From positions 808,501 through 872,500 of the forward strand of contig OZ018413.1 of NCBI GenBank assembly GCA_963969595.1: a stretch of 64,000 nucleotides of DNA. Direction: 5' to 3'. The notes under the pieces were generated by a model, which was not told the DNA's origin, made no database searches, and saw only the letters and a list, made by a program, of their open reading frames with translations. Positions 24,467 to 35,554 of this stretch are shown here, piece after piece. The number at the start of each line of letters is the position of its first letter. The first letter of the stretch is position 1. A program made the translations under genes and the position numbers. This DNA comes from Neckera pumila (lineage: Eukaryota > Streptophyta > Bryopsida > Hypnales > Neckeraceae).

Positions 24467-24855
24467 ATGGCCCCTCCAAAAGTGAAGAAGATAAAGAAGA
24501 AAGGGGATTGCCACGATAGAAATCAACGAGTCTTACTTGACCCTGGGAGCAACGCATTTCACAGATGGCGCGCTGTAGAAGGAGATTGAACCTTGCCAAT
24601 GTGCAAGACATTTGTGGCATGGTGCCACATTGAAAAGCTTTTTCCTTACTATCAGCACAAGATTCATTTGAATCAAAACTTTGCAAAACTTCATTATTGC
24701 AATGACGAAAGGCAAAGTTTAGAGGTAGCTCAATCTAGGTTGAATCACCTCCATTCCATGAAAGATAAAGCCCCCCTTGCTACGGCTTTGGAGTTTGATG
24801 TGGCGTGTGTGGATGGGCAACAATAGACGTCTCCATCAGAATTAGCTGAATTATA
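24467..24855 (+). pseudogene. Decayed gene of the unclassified family, copy 2
   Basis: ATG 24467 opens a lysine-rich start (MAPPKVKKIKKKGD). After a TGA near 24586 the same frame gives MCKTFVAWCHIEKLFP, matching copy 1. Stops follow at 24826 and 24856. The frame can be followed up to the insertion point of element C (24873), and a coding-like, lysine-rich tail (LEAEYEKSIKWKKKY) resumes beyond it at 35816 in the phase expected if C is removed. So C inserted into this gene body. Function unknown. Confidence 0.55.
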
Positions 24856-24873
24856 AGAAATGTGGGATTCTTT

Positions 24874-25128
24874 TATTGAGATTAGAATGTAGTGAATGGA
24901 AGAAAGGCTTTACTTAGATGGTAGGAAGATACAAACACCCATGAGTGGGCTGATCTTATACTAGAAGCCTTTCATAGTTATCCACAAATCATGTGGGATA
25001 ACTAAACACTATGGGCTGCCTTTGACTATGAGCAATACCCAATGAACTCTAACACTAACTAAGTGTCTAATGCTACTCCTAGGGCTGAATGGACATGGTC
25101 TACACTAATATGTACATGTTCTTCAACA
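24874..25128 (-). repeat. 3' LTR of copia-A element C
   Basis: 255 bp, next to the purine tract CAAAGTGGAAG. It has G at position 76 and shares CATGTCCATTC and ATTCTAATC variants with the 3' LTR of N1. Confidence 0.92.
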
Positions 25129-27758
25129 CTTCCACTTTGAGAGTGGTCAAAGGCTCCAAGGCCCATCTTTGCAATCAAGTTGTGGTGTTGTGGCTTCCCA
25201 AGGGCCTTGGTCAGCACATCAGCAACCATAGCTTGGGTAGGCACATACTTGAGCTCAATCACCTCATCCTCCACTCGTTCACGAATGAAATGGTGTTGCA
25301 CATCAATGTGCTTCGTCCGAGAGTGGTGGGTGGGATTCTTGGCCAAAACAATGGCCCCTTGGTTGTCACACAAGATTTGTGTGCTCCCCTCTTGGACAAG
25401 GCCAACATCAGCCAAGAGTTGCCTTAGCCAAATGGCCTCCTTCGTGCATTGGCTCATGGCCATGTACTCCGCCTCCGGTGTAGAAAGAGCTATGGTGGGT
25501 TGCCTCTTGGAATTCCATGTAATGGCACCCAATCCAAGCATAAACACGTAGCCGGTGGTGGATCTCCTATCCCCTTCATCACCGGCCCAATCCGCATCAC
25601 AAAAGCCATGCGAGGTCACATGGGCATCTCCAAGTTGCAACTTCAGCCCAGGTGTGCCTTGAAGGTACCTCATCACCCTCTTGACCGCTGCCCAATGCTT
25701 GGGGCCATACTTGGACGTGTGTTGACTCACAACACTCACCGGAAATGCCAAATCAGGCCTTGTGGCTACCATGGCATACATCAAACAACCCACTGCTGCC
25801 TTGTAAGGCACACCTTGCATTTCAGCCCTCACCTCTTCAAACTCTTCATCGGTCAGCTTGGGCAACTTCTCATGAGTGTCAAGTGGTGTACCTATGGCTT
25901 TGCACTCCTTCATGTTGAACCGCTTGAGAATCTCTTCAAGATACTTGCGTTGGCTCATGGTGATGGTACGAGCAACCCTATCCCTCTTGAACTCCACTCC
26001 AAGGCAATAGCTCAACTCTCCAAGATCCGTCATCTCATACTCCATCTTGAGCATAGTCTTCACTTCAAGCATCTTGGTCATGCTACTTGCAAGGATGATG
26101 AGATCATCCACATATAAGATCACCATCACCAAATGCTCACTACTTTGCATGATGTACAAAGAAAGATTCGCATGGCCTCTTTGGAAGCCCTTCCTTGCAA
26201 ACATGGCATCAATATCTCGATACCATACTCTCCCCGATTGCTTCAACCCGGGGAGTGCCTTCTTCAACTTGCACTTGAGATGCTCTTGGCCTTCCTCCAC
26301 AAAGCCTTGGGGCTGATCCATGTAGATGACCTCCTCCAACTTGGGGTTGAGAAACGTCGTCTTCACATCCATTTGGTGCATCTCCAAGTCCATGGCTGCC
26401 CCAATGGTCACAACGCACCAAATGGTGCTAAACTTGGCAACGGGGGCATATGTCTCATTGAAGTTCACACCTTCCACTTGAGAAAACCCCCTAGCAACCA
26501 ACCTTGCTTTGTACCTCACAATGTGACCCAAAGCATCCCTTTTGCTGGAGAACACCCACTTACAACCTACACTTGATCTCTTGGGAGGAAGGGGTGCAAG
26601 CTCCCATGTCCCTTTGGCAATGAGGGCCTTGTACTCCTCTTCCATGGCCAACTCCCACTTGCTTGCATCTTCGCAACGCAACACCTCTCCAAGTGTGGAT
26701 GGATCTCCAAGGAAAGCCACATTGGCTTGTTCTTCTTGTTGTGGAGGAAGAATGTGATTCACCCACCAATCTCCAAGCGGCTTGCGGGTCCTTGTGGGAT
26801 AACGGGGCTCCTCCGTGGACTCATCTTGCTCTTCCAAGGGCTGATTGTGCTTTTGCTCCCTTGGTGATGTGTTTGGAGAAGGGTCCGTTGATCTCTTCAC
26901 TTGGGGTGTGGCCACCTTCTTCTTGGGCTCCACAAAGTCTTCATCTTCCGTTTCTTGCTCTTCATCCTCATCTCCTTCATCTTCCATGTGCACTCTTGGA
27001 GTTGTGCCCACCTTTTGGGCTGGTCCTCCACTTCTCCCACTTGGGCTCATCTCCAAGAGCTTGGGATCAGCTCCTCCATCCTCCAAGAAGGTCACATCTC
27101 GACTCTTGATGATGGCCTTGCTCTCCACACACATCAGCCTATACGCCTTGGTTCCCTCACAATAACCAAGGAAAAGACACTTGCTGCCCTTGGCATCCAA
27201 CTTGGTCCTCTTGGCACTTGGGACCAATGCATAGGCAATGCACCCGAAGATGCGCATGTGAGACACATTGGGCCTAGTCCCACTCCAAGCTTCTTGGGGT
27301 GTCTTGCTTGTCAAGGCTTGTGTGGGGCATCGGTTCCTTGTATAAACCGCATTCGACACCGCCTCCCTCCAAAGCTCAAACTTGAGACCTTGGGCATGAA
27401 TCATGGACCTTGCCATTTCCACAATGGTGCGATTGGCACGCTCCGCCATGCCGTTTTGTTGAGGAGTGTAAGGGGCTGATGTATGGTGCTCAATGCCATG
27501 GGCCTTCAAGTACTCCTCAAAGGCCTTGGACACATACTCCCCTCCATTATCCGATCGCAATACCTTCACCTTGCACTCGGATTGGGCCTCCACAAGGGCC
27601 TTCCAAGTCTCAAAACGCCCAAACACCTCACTCTTGCACTTCAGCATATACACCCAAATCTTGCAAGAGAAATCATCAATGAAGGTCAAAAAATACCTTG
27701 CTCCTCCTATGGTTGTGGTCATCATCGGCCCGCACACATCCGAATGCACAAGCTCCAA
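25059..27758 (-). CDS. pol: copia-A pol of element C: integrase core, RT, RNase H, 899 codons open
   Basis: The longest intact frame in the window, 5'-truncated by the N1 insertion. Integrase: D7 in HSDVCGP, D70 in SDNGGEY and E106 in NGMAERANR give an exact D,D35E spacing. An acidic linker (EDEGDEDEEQETEDED) is followed by the copia integrase tail RYPTRTRKPLGDWW. RT: ETYAPVAKF, MDQPQGF and catalytic YVDD near residue 548. RNase H: CDADWAGD near 719, EAEYMA near 761, CDNQGAI near 795, then the HHSRTKH block. The last 24 or so codons read into the 3' LTR. The enzyme would copy element RNA and insert the cDNA, but gag, protease and the zinc finger are not in this frame, and the starting Met is internal to integrase. 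Confidence 0.88.
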   Translation of the reverse strand: MELVHSDVCGPMMTTTIGGARYFLTFIDDFSCKIWVYMLKCKSEVFGRFETWKALVEAQSECKVKVLRSDNGGEYVSKAFEEYLKAHGIEHHTSAPYTPQQNGMAERANRTIVEMARSMIHAQGLKFELWREAVSNAVYTRNRCPTQALTSKTPQEAWSGTRPNVSHMRIFGCIAYALVPSAKRTKLDAKGSKCLFLGYCEGTKAYRLMCVESKAIIKSRDVTFLEDGGADPKLLEMSPSGRSGGPAQKVGTTPRVHMEDEGDEDEEQETEDEDFVEPKKKVATPQVKRSTDPSPNTSPREQKHNQPLEEQDESTEEPRYPTRTRKPLGDWWVNHILPPQQEEQANVAFLGDPSTLGEVLRCEDASKWELAMEEEYKALIAKGTWELAPLPPKRSSVGCKWVFSSKRDALGHIVRYKARLVARGFSQVEGVNFNETYAPVAKFSTIWCVVTIGAAMDLEMHQMDVKTTFLNPKLEEVIYMDQPQGFVEEGQEHLKCKLKKALPGLKQSGRVWYRDIDAMFARKGFQRGHANLSLYIMQSSEHLVMVILYVDDLIILASSMTKMLEVKTMLKMEYEMTDLGELSYCLGVEFKRDRVARTITMSQRKYLEEILKRFNMKECKAIGTPLDTHEKLPKLTDEEFEEVRAEMQGVPYKAAVGCLMYAMVATRPDLAFPVSVVSQHTSKYGPKHWAAVKRVMRYLQGTPGLKLQLGDAHVTSHGFCDADWAGDEGDRRSTTGYVFMLGLGAITWNSKRQPTIALSTPEAEYMAMSQCTKEAIWLRQLLADVGLVQEGSTQILCDNQGAIVLAKNPTHHSRTKHIDVQHHFIRERVEDEVIELKYVPTQAMVADVLTKALGKPQHHNLIAKMGLGAFDHSQSGSVEEHVHISVDHVHSALGVALDT

Positions 27759-27793
27759 TGGCTTGGTGGCCCGAGTTGCTCCATCCTTGGGGA

Positions 27794-28241
27794 GCCCTCA
27801 ATGGATGGCAAACACCTCAAGCAACTCAATGATGCTTCCAAGGCTCACAGAGGACTCCCACTAGATTGCAATTGCCACAATCACAACCAACAATGCACCC
27901 AAGTGCCCAATCAGCCCACAATGGCTCCCAATGTGCACTTCTAAGCACAAACTCAAATATGGAGCATGCAACCAGCCCTGATTAGGTCTGATTACTACCA
28001 TAAGCAACCTCTCACCCAAATGTACTCAAAACCTCACAAATCAGCCAACAAAAAAGCCCCAAAAGAATTTTTTATTTTTTAAAATGCACTTCAAAGCTTT
28101 CTTTTGAAAAATGACTCACACCATATGGTTTGTAGGTGACAAAGTGACAAATGGCTCGTTGCTCCTCCAAGCTCCAAGATCTCCTCCAAATGATTTGAAT
28201 TTCTCCCTCATGCGCAATTCGAAATGCGTGGGCCCATAACC
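27794..28241 (-). other. Inverted leader segment and PBS of N1
   Basis: Minus-strand copia-A leader, with the PBS GGTTATGGGCCCAC at 28228-28241 adjoining the inverted LTR. It ends at the CCCTCAATGG block, where element C sequence stops. Confidence 0.8.
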
Positions 28242-28496
28242 TATTGAGATTACAATGTAGTGAATGGAAGAAAGGCTTTACTTAGATGGTAGGAAGATAC
28301 AAACACCCATGAGTGGGCTGATCTTATACTAGAAGCCTTTCATAGTTATCCACAAACCATGTGGGATAACTAAACACTATGGGCTGCCTTTGACTATGAG
28401 CAATACCCAATGAACTCTAAGACTAACTAAGCGTCTAATGCTACTCTTAGGGCTGAATGTACATGGTCTACACTAATATGTACATGTTCTTCAATA
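28242..28496 (-). repeat. Inverted 5' LTR of N1
   Basis: 255 bp. The terminus reads TCAATA instead of TCAACA on the plus strand (one change). It has C at position 76. It is a 5' LTR by its adjoining PBS. Confidence 0.88.
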
Positions 28497-28690
28497 GAGA
28501 GGAGGTGATGCACTTGTGAGAAATGTTGGGTCGTTCTTAGGCCTTGGGAGAATCTTGGAAGGTCCTTGGAAGGGCTGATTGGTGCCATTTCAGCCCAATT
28601 GGCTTCCAAGGGATTGTTTGGAGGTTGAATTGAGTTTGTCAACTCTCCAAGACACTTGGGGTGCTGCCAACAAGTGGGAGGTGCTTCACC

Positions 28691-29584
28691 ATGGCATCAA
28701 GTGGAGGAGAAGGCGTGCGCATCATTGACAAGTTCAATGGGGAGAACTTTGGCATGTGGAAGTTCAAGATGGAGATGATCCTTGCGGAGAAGGACTTGTG
28801 GGAGGTGGTGGATGGGAGTGAGGAGCCTCCAAGTGAAGATGCGGATCCCAAGACCAAGAAGGCCTTTGAGAGGAAGGAGAAGAAGGCCTTTGCTCTCATT
28901 GCCATCAACCTTGTGGACCGCCAAATTGCTCACATTCGACATTGCAAGGGACCAGCCCAAGCATGGACCACCCTTTGCAACATCCACGAGACCAAGAGCC
29001 TCTCCAACATCCTCTTTCTTCGACGCAAGTTCTTCACTAGCAAGATGCAAGAGGAAAATGACATGTTGGATCATGTCAACAAGATCAAGGCTCTTGCGGA
29101 TGAGTTGGCTTGTTTGGAGGTGCCCGTGACGGATGGGGATGTGGTGATGACCTTGTTGGAGAGCTTGCCACCATCTTATGAGTTCCTCATCACCGCATTG
29201 GAGACAAGGCCCACCAAGGAGCTGACCGTGGAGTTTGTGACCGCCCGCTTGATGCTTGAGATGACCAAGCGCAAGGAGAATGAGTCCCAAGGGGAGGGAT
29301 GAGCCCTTGTCTCAAGATTTGGCAAAGGAGGCAACACCAAGGCATTCAAGGAGACAAGGACGTGCTTCAAGTGTAACAAACCGGGCCACATTGCCAAGCA
29401 TTGTAGGAGCAGCCAAGCCAAAGACAAGGAGAGTGCACACCAAGCTTCCAAAGAGGAGGAAGAGGAGGAGTTTGCCTTTGCCACCCATGGACGAGGGGAG
29501 AAGGCCAACATATTCACTTCGATTGTGAATTCGGGGGCCACTCAACATATGACTAGCCATCGAGATGCCTTCCACACCTATTAG
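28691..29584 (+). pseudogene. gag: copia-A gag and protease start of N1
   Basis: Starts at ATG 28691 (MASSGGEG). The capsid-like part is open to the shared TGA at 29300-29302. The zinc knuckle CFKCNKPGHIAKHC follows near 29365-29405 in the same phase. At the protease active site the usual D-S-G is N-S-G (codon 29528-29530 is AAT), and the preceding Trp is Ser, so protease would be inactive. It ends at the shared TAG (29582-29584). Confidence 0.87.
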
Positions 29585-32500
29585 CCCATTTCGGGGAAGA
29601 AGATTTATTTGGGAGACAATGGCATGGTGGAGGCCCTTGGCATGGGGGAGATCCTAGTGGAGGTGCAAGTGAAGGGAGAGACCAAGAGGATCCAAATCCG
29701 GGAGGCACTCCATGTCCCCAAGTTGCATGCCAACTTGCTTTCGGTGAGCACGTTGTCTTTGGGAGGTTTGAAAGTGCAATTCAACACGGTGGGGTGTATT
29801 GTGAGGGCACCAAGTGGAGTTGTGATTGCATCAGCCCCTCGTGAGGGCAATTTGTACAACCTCCATTTCACCAAGGTGAAAGGCACTTCTGTGGCTTGTG
29901 TTGCCCAAGGATCAGCCCATGAAGACCTTGTGGAGCTTTGGCATAGGAGGCTTGGGCACTTGAATGTGAAGAGCATGAAGAGCCTCCAACACATCGTGAA
30001 GGGGCTGAACCTCTCTTCTTGCAAGCATGATTGGAGTTCTAGGGGGTGCAAAGGGTGCATTGAGGGCAAACAAGGAAGGCAGCCCTTCCCCAAGGATGGA
30101 GCAACTCGGGCCACCAAGCCATTGGAGCTTGTGCATTCGGATGTGTGCAAGCCAATGAAGACCACAACCATAGGAGGAGCAAGGTATTTTTTGACCTTCA
30201 TTGATGATTTCTCTCGCAAGATTTGGGTGTATATGCTAAAGTGCAAGAGTGAGGTGTTTGGGCGTTTTGAGACTTGGAAGGCCCTTGTGGAGGCCCAATC
30301 CGAGTGCAAGGTGAAGGTATTGCGATCGGATAATGGAGGGGAGTATGTTTCCAAGGCCTTTGGGGAGTACTTGAAGGCCCATGGCATTGAGCACCATACA
30401 TCGGCCCCTTACACTCCTCAACAAAACGGCGTGGCGGAGCGTGCCAATCGCACCATTGTGGAAATGGCAAGGTCCATGATTCATGCCTAAGGTCTCAAGT
30501 TTGAGCTTTGGAGGGAGGCGGTGTCGAATGCGGTTTATACAAGGAACCGATGCCCCACACAAGCCTTGACAAGCAAGACACCCCAAGAAGCTTGGAGTGG
30601 GACTAGGCCCAATGTGTCTCACATGTGCATCTTCGGGTGCATTGCCTATGCATTGGTTCCAAGTGCCAAGAGGACCAAGTTGGATGCCAAGGGCATCAAG
30701 TGTCTTTTCCTTGGTTATTGTGAGGGAACCAAGGCGTATAGGCTGATGTGTGTGGAGAGCAAGGCCATCATTAAGAGTCGAGATGTGACCTTCTTGGAGG
30801 ATGGAGGAGCTGATCCCAAGCTCTTGGAGATGAGCCCAAGTGGGAGAAGTGGAGGACCAGCCCAAAAGGTGGGCACAACTCCAAGAGTGCACATGGAAGA
30901 TGAAGGAGATGAGGATGAAGAGCAAGAAACGGAAGATGAAGACTTTGTGGAGCCCAAGAAGAAGGTGGCCACACCCCAAGTGAAGAGATCAACGGACCCT
31001 TCTCCAAACACATCACCAAGGGAGCGAGAGCATGATGAGCCCTTGGAAGAGCAAGATAAGTCCACGGAGGAGCCCCGTTATCCCACAAGGACCCGCAAGC
31101 CGCTTGGAGATTGGTGGTTGAATCACATTCTTCCTCCACAACATGAAGAACAAGCCAATGTGGCTTTCCTTGGAGATCCATCCACACTTGGAGAGGTGTT
31201 GCGTTGCGAAGATGCAAGCAAGTGGGAGTTGGCCATGGAAGAGGAGTACAAGGCCCTCATTGCCAAAGGGACATGGGAGCTTGCACCCCTTCCTCCCAAG
31301 AGATCAAGTGTAGGTTGTAAGTGGGTGTTCTCCAGCAAAAGGGATGCTTTGGGTCACATTGTGAGGTACAAAGCAAGGTTGGTTGCTAGGGGGTTTTCTC
31401 AAGTGGAAGGTGTGGACTTCAATGAGACATATGCCCCCGTTGCCAAGTTTAGCACCATTCGGTGCGTTGTGACCATTGGGGCAGCCATGGACTTGGAGAT
31501 GCACCAAATGGATGTGAAGACGACGTTTCTCAACCCCAAGTTGGAGGAGGTCATCTACATGGATCAGCCCCAAGGCTTTGTGGAGGAAGGCCAAGAGCAT
31601 CTCAAGTGCAAGTTGAAGAAGGCACTCCCCGGGTGGCAGCAATCGAGGAGAGCATGGTATCGAGATATTGATGCCATGTTTGCATGGATGGGCTTCCAAA
31701 GAGGCCATGCGGATCTTTCTTTGTACATCATGCAAAGTAGTGAGCATTTGGTGATGGTGATCTTATATGTGGATGATCTCATCATCCTTGCAAGTAGCAT
31801 GACCAAGATGCTTGAAGTGAAGACTATGCTCAAGATGGAGTATGAGATGACGGATCTTGGAGAGTTGAGCTATTGCCTTGGAGTGGAGTTCAAGAGGGAT
31901 AGGGCTGCCTGCACCATCACCATGAGCCAACGCAAGTATCTTGAAGAGATTCTCAAGCGGTTCAACATGAAGGAGTGCAAAGCCATAGGTACACCCCTTG
32001 ACACTCATGAGAAGTTGCCCAAGCTGACCGATGAAGAGTTTGAAGAGGTGAGGGCTGAAATGCAAGGTGTGCCTTACAAGGTAGTGGTGGGTTGTTTGAT
32101 GTATGCCATGGTAGCCACAAGGCCTGATTTGGCATTTCCGGTGAGTGTTGTGAGTCAACACATGTCCAAGTATGGCTCCAAGCATTGGGCAGCGGTCAAG
32201 AGGGTGATGAGGTACCTTCAAGGCACACTTGGGCTGAAGTTGCAACTTGGAGATGCCCATGTGACTTTGCACGGCTTTTGTGATGCGGATTGGGCCGGTG
32301 ATAAAGGGGATAGGAGATCCACCACCGGCTACGTGTTTATGCTTGGATTGGGTGCCATTACATGGAATTCCAAGAGGCAGCCCACCATAGCTCTTTCTAC
32401 ACCGGGGCGGAGTACATGGCCATGAGCCAATGCACGAAGGAGGCCATTTGGCTAAGGCAACTCTTGGCTGATGTTGGCCTTGTCCAAGAGGGGAGCACAC

Positions 32501-32743
32501 AAATCATGTGTGACAACCAAGGGGCCATTGCTTTGGCGAAGAATTCCACCCACCACTCTCGGACGAAGCACATTGATGTGCAACACCATTTCATTCGTGA
32601 ACGAGTGGAGGATGAGGTGATTGAGCTCAAGTATGTGCCTACCCAAGCTATGGTTGCTGATGTGCTAACCAAGGCCCTTGGGAAGCCACAACACCACAAC
32701 TTGATTGCCAAGATGGGCCTTGGAGCCTTTGACCACTCTCAAA
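29585..32743 (+). pseudogene. pol: copia-A pol of N1
   Basis: The first piece, 29609-30490, gives the protease end, HHCC finger and D,D35E core, and is stopped by a CAA-to-TAA change at 30488. The second piece, 30521-32425, covers the integrase tail, RT (YVDD near 31770) and most of RNase H. A one-base deletion near 32405 within EAEYMA shifts the frame. The last part, 32362-32820, reads RNase H into the 3' LTR. Only a few lesions separate it from a complete pol, so it is a fairly recent copy. Confidence 0.88.
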
Positions 32744-32750
32744 GTGGGAG

Positions 32751-33005
32751 TGTTGAAGAACATGTACATATTAGTGTAGACCATGTCCATTCAGCCCTAG
32801 GAGTGGCATTAGACACTTAGTTAGTGTTAGAGTTCATTGGGTATTGCTCATAGTCAAAGGCAGCCCATAGTGATTAGTTATCCCACATGGTTTGTGATTA
32901 ACTATGACAGGCTTCTAGTATAAGATCAGCCCACTCATGGGTGTTTGTATCTTCCTACCATCTAAGTAAAGCCTTTCTTCCATTCACTACATTCTAATCT
33001 CAATA
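32751..33005 (+). repeat. 3' LTR of N1
   Basis: 255 bp after the purine tract CAAAGTGGGAG (32740-32750). It has G at position 76. Its last base joins minus-strand element C sequence (AGCTCCACAAGG) directly. Confidence 0.92.
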
Positions 33006-33358
33006 AGCTCCACAAGGTCTTCATGGGCTGATCCTTGGGCAACACAAGCCACGTAAGTGCCATTCACCTTGCTAAAATGGAGGTTGTACAAATTGCCCTC
33101 ACGAGGGGCTGATGCAATCACAACTCCACTTGGTGCCCTCACAATACACCCCACCGTGTTGAATTGCACTTTCAAACCTCCCAAAGACAACTTACTAACC
33201 GAAAGCAAGTTGGCATGCAACTTGGGGACATGGAGGGCCTCCCGGATTTGGATCCTCTTGGTCTCTCCCTTCACTTGCACCTCCACTAGGATCTCCCCCA
33301 TGCCAAGGGCCTCCACCATGCTATTGTCTCCCAAATAAATCTTCTTCCCCGAAATGGG
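33006..33358 (-). pseudogene. pol: Element C protease C-terminus and integrase start
   Basis: Continues element C pol on the far side of N1. The frame from 33334 gives GDNSMVEALGMGE and ends at EDLVEL, just before the WHRRLGH finger that was lost at the N1 junction. It belongs with the pol frame at 25059-27758. Confidence 0.82.
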
Positions 33359-34513
33359 CTAATAGGTGTGGAAGGCATCTCGATGGCTGGTCATATGTTG
33401 AGTGGCCCCCGAGTCCACAATCCAAGTGAACATGTTGGCCTTCTCCCCTCCTCCATGGGTGGCAAAGGCAAACTCCTCCTCTTCCTCCCCTTTGGAAGCT
33501 TGGTGTGCACTCTCCTTGTCTTTGGCTTGGCTGCTCCTACAATGCTTGGCAATGTGGCCCAGTTTGTTACACTTGAAGCACGTCCTTGTCTCCTTGAACG
33601 CCTTGGTGTTGCCTCCTTTGCCAAATCTTGAGACAAGGGCTGATCCCTTCCCTTGGGACTCATTCTCCTTGCGCTTGGTCATCTCAAGCATCAAGCGGGC
33701 GGTCACAAACTCCATGGTCAGCTCCTTGGTGGGCCTTGTCTCCAATGCGGTGATGAGGAACCCATAAGATTATTGAGATTACAATGTAGTGAATGGAAGA
33801 AAGGCTTTACTTAGATGGTAGGAAGATACAAACACCCATGAGTGGGCTGATCTTATACTAGAAGCCTTTCATCGTTATCCACAAACCATGTGGGATAACT
33901 AAACACTATGGGCTGCCTTTGACTATGAGCAATACCCAATGAACTCTAAGACTAGCTAAGTGTCTAATGCTACTCCTAGGGCTGAATGTACATGGTCTAC
34001 ACTAATATGTACATGTTCTTCAACAAAGATGGGGGGCAAGCTCTCCAACAAGGTCATCACCACATCCCCATCCGTCACAGGCGCCTCCAAACAAGCCAAC
34101 TCATCCGCAAAAGCCTTGATCTTGTTGACGTCATCCAACATGTCATCCTCCTCTTGCATCTTGCTAGTGAAGAACTTGCGTCGAAGAAAGAGGATGTTGG
34201 AGAGGCTCTTGGTCTCGTGGATGTTGCAAAGGGTGGTCCATGCTTGGGCTGGTCCCTTGCAATGTCGAATGTGAGCAATTTGGCGGTCCACAAGGTTGAT
34301 GGCAATGAGAGCAAAGGCCTTCTTCTCCTTCCTCTCAAAGGCCTTCTTGGTCTTGGGATCCGCATCTTCACTTGGAGGCTCCTCACTCCCATCCACCACC
34401 TCCCACACGTCCTTCTCCGCAAGGATCATCTCCATCTTGAACTTCCACATGCCAAAGTTCTCCCCATTGAACTTGTCAATGATGCGCACACCTTCTCCAC
34501 CACTTGATGCCAT
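33359..34513 (-). pseudogene. gag: Element C gag, interrupted by a solo LTR
   Basis: ATG at 34513 (MASSGGEG). The UBN2-type capsid region runs to 34026, where an LTR interrupts it, and resumes at 33770 (RPTKELTMEF). The zinc knuckle CFKCNKLGHIAKHC (Pro to Leu) and VDSGATQHM follow. Codon 33641-33643 is sense (TCA) where the plus-strand copies have TGA. The TAG at 33359-33361 ends the frame inside protease. Without the LTR the capsid part would be almost intact. Confidence 0.86.
33771..34025 (-). repeat. Solo copia-A LTR inside element C gag
   Basis: A complete 255-bp LTR with no internal region, flanked by the perfect 5-bp duplication AAGAT (33766-33770 and 34026-34030). Other copies read CATAAGATGGGG across this point with no gap. 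This is the expected scar of insertion followed by LTR-LTR recombination. Confidence 0.93.
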
Positions 34514-35540
34514 GGTGAAGCACCTCCCACTTGTTGGCAACACCCCAAGTGTCTTGGAGAGTTGACAAACTCAATTCAGCCTCCAAACAATCCCTTGGAA
34601 GCCAATTGGGCTGAAATGGCACCAATCAGCCTTTACAAGGACCTTCCAAGATTCTCCCAAGCCCTAAGAACGACCGAACACTTCTCACAAGTGCATCACC
34701 TCCTCTCAACACGAATTCAGCCCCTAAAGAAGCTCAAAGCCACCACATGGACACCATGGGCTAGTGCTACTTCCAATCAGCAAGCATACTCACAATGCCC
34801 CTCACATTAGGGTACTCCACCCTACAAGGAGCTCAAGACTTCCAATCAGCCCTAGATGGAAGCTACTACTGCCAATGAGCACCTCAAGGATAACAATTGG
34901 CCTCCAACACCCCTAGTTGGATCACCAAGTCACCAAAGAACCCTAATTGGCTCTCAATTACTCCACAAAGCTCATAAGGGCACAAATCAGCTCTCTCTCA
35001 CTCACAAGGGCACAAATCAGCCCTCACTCACTCACAAGGGTACAAATCAGCCCTCTAAGGTTCACAATGTCCACTAATTTGCCTCACTCACTCACAAGGG
35101 CACTAATCAGCCCTCAATGCATGGCAAACACCTCAAGCAACTCAATGATGCTTCCAAGGCTCACTAAGGACTCTCACTAGATTGCAATTGCCACAATCAC
35201 AATCAACAATGCACCCAAGTGCACAATCAGCCCTCAATGGCTCCCAATGTACACTTCTAAGCACAAACTCAAATATGGAGCATGCAACCATCCCTAATTA
35301 GGTCTGATTACTACCATAAGCAACCTCTCACCCAAATGTACTCAAAACCTCACAAATCAGCCAACAAAAAAGCCCCAAAAGAATTTTTTTTTTAAAAAGC
35401 ACTTCAAAGCTTTCTTTTGAAAAGTGACTCACACCATATGGTTTGTAGGTGACAAAGTGACAAATGGCTCGTTGCTCCTCCAAGCTTTAAGATCTCCTCC
35501 AAATGATTTGAATTTCTCCCTCAAGCGCAACTCCAAGTGC
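34514..35540 (-). other. Leader of element C with short 30-bp array
   Basis: Untranslated leader. The tandem array (about 34977-35060) has about three units here, fewer than in elements 2 or F. PBS GGTTATGGGCCCAC follows at 35541-35554 on the minus strand. Confidence 0.75.
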
Positions 35541-35554
35541 GTGGGCCCATAACC
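35541..35554 (-). promoter_or_regulatory. Primer binding site of element C (half-tRNA type)
   Basis: GGTTATGGGCCCAC on the minus strand, directly abutting the 5' LTR, complementary to the initiator tRNA-Met anticodon arm. Confidence 0.82.

Larger units (their letters stand above)
27794..33005 (+). mobile_element. copia-A copy N1, 5' end inverted, nested in element C
   Basis: Reading plus: inverted leader (27794-28241), inverted LTR (28242-28496), then plus-oriented leader (from 28497), gag, pol and a 3' LTR (32751-33005). The LTR outer terminus is joined directly to internal leader sequence, and about 380 bp of leader including the 30-bp array is missing between the inverted and normal parts. 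The right end joins element C at the exact LTR terminus, while the left end joins it with only an A or AG overlap and a loss of about 150 bp of C. There is no target duplication. Confidence 0.82.
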
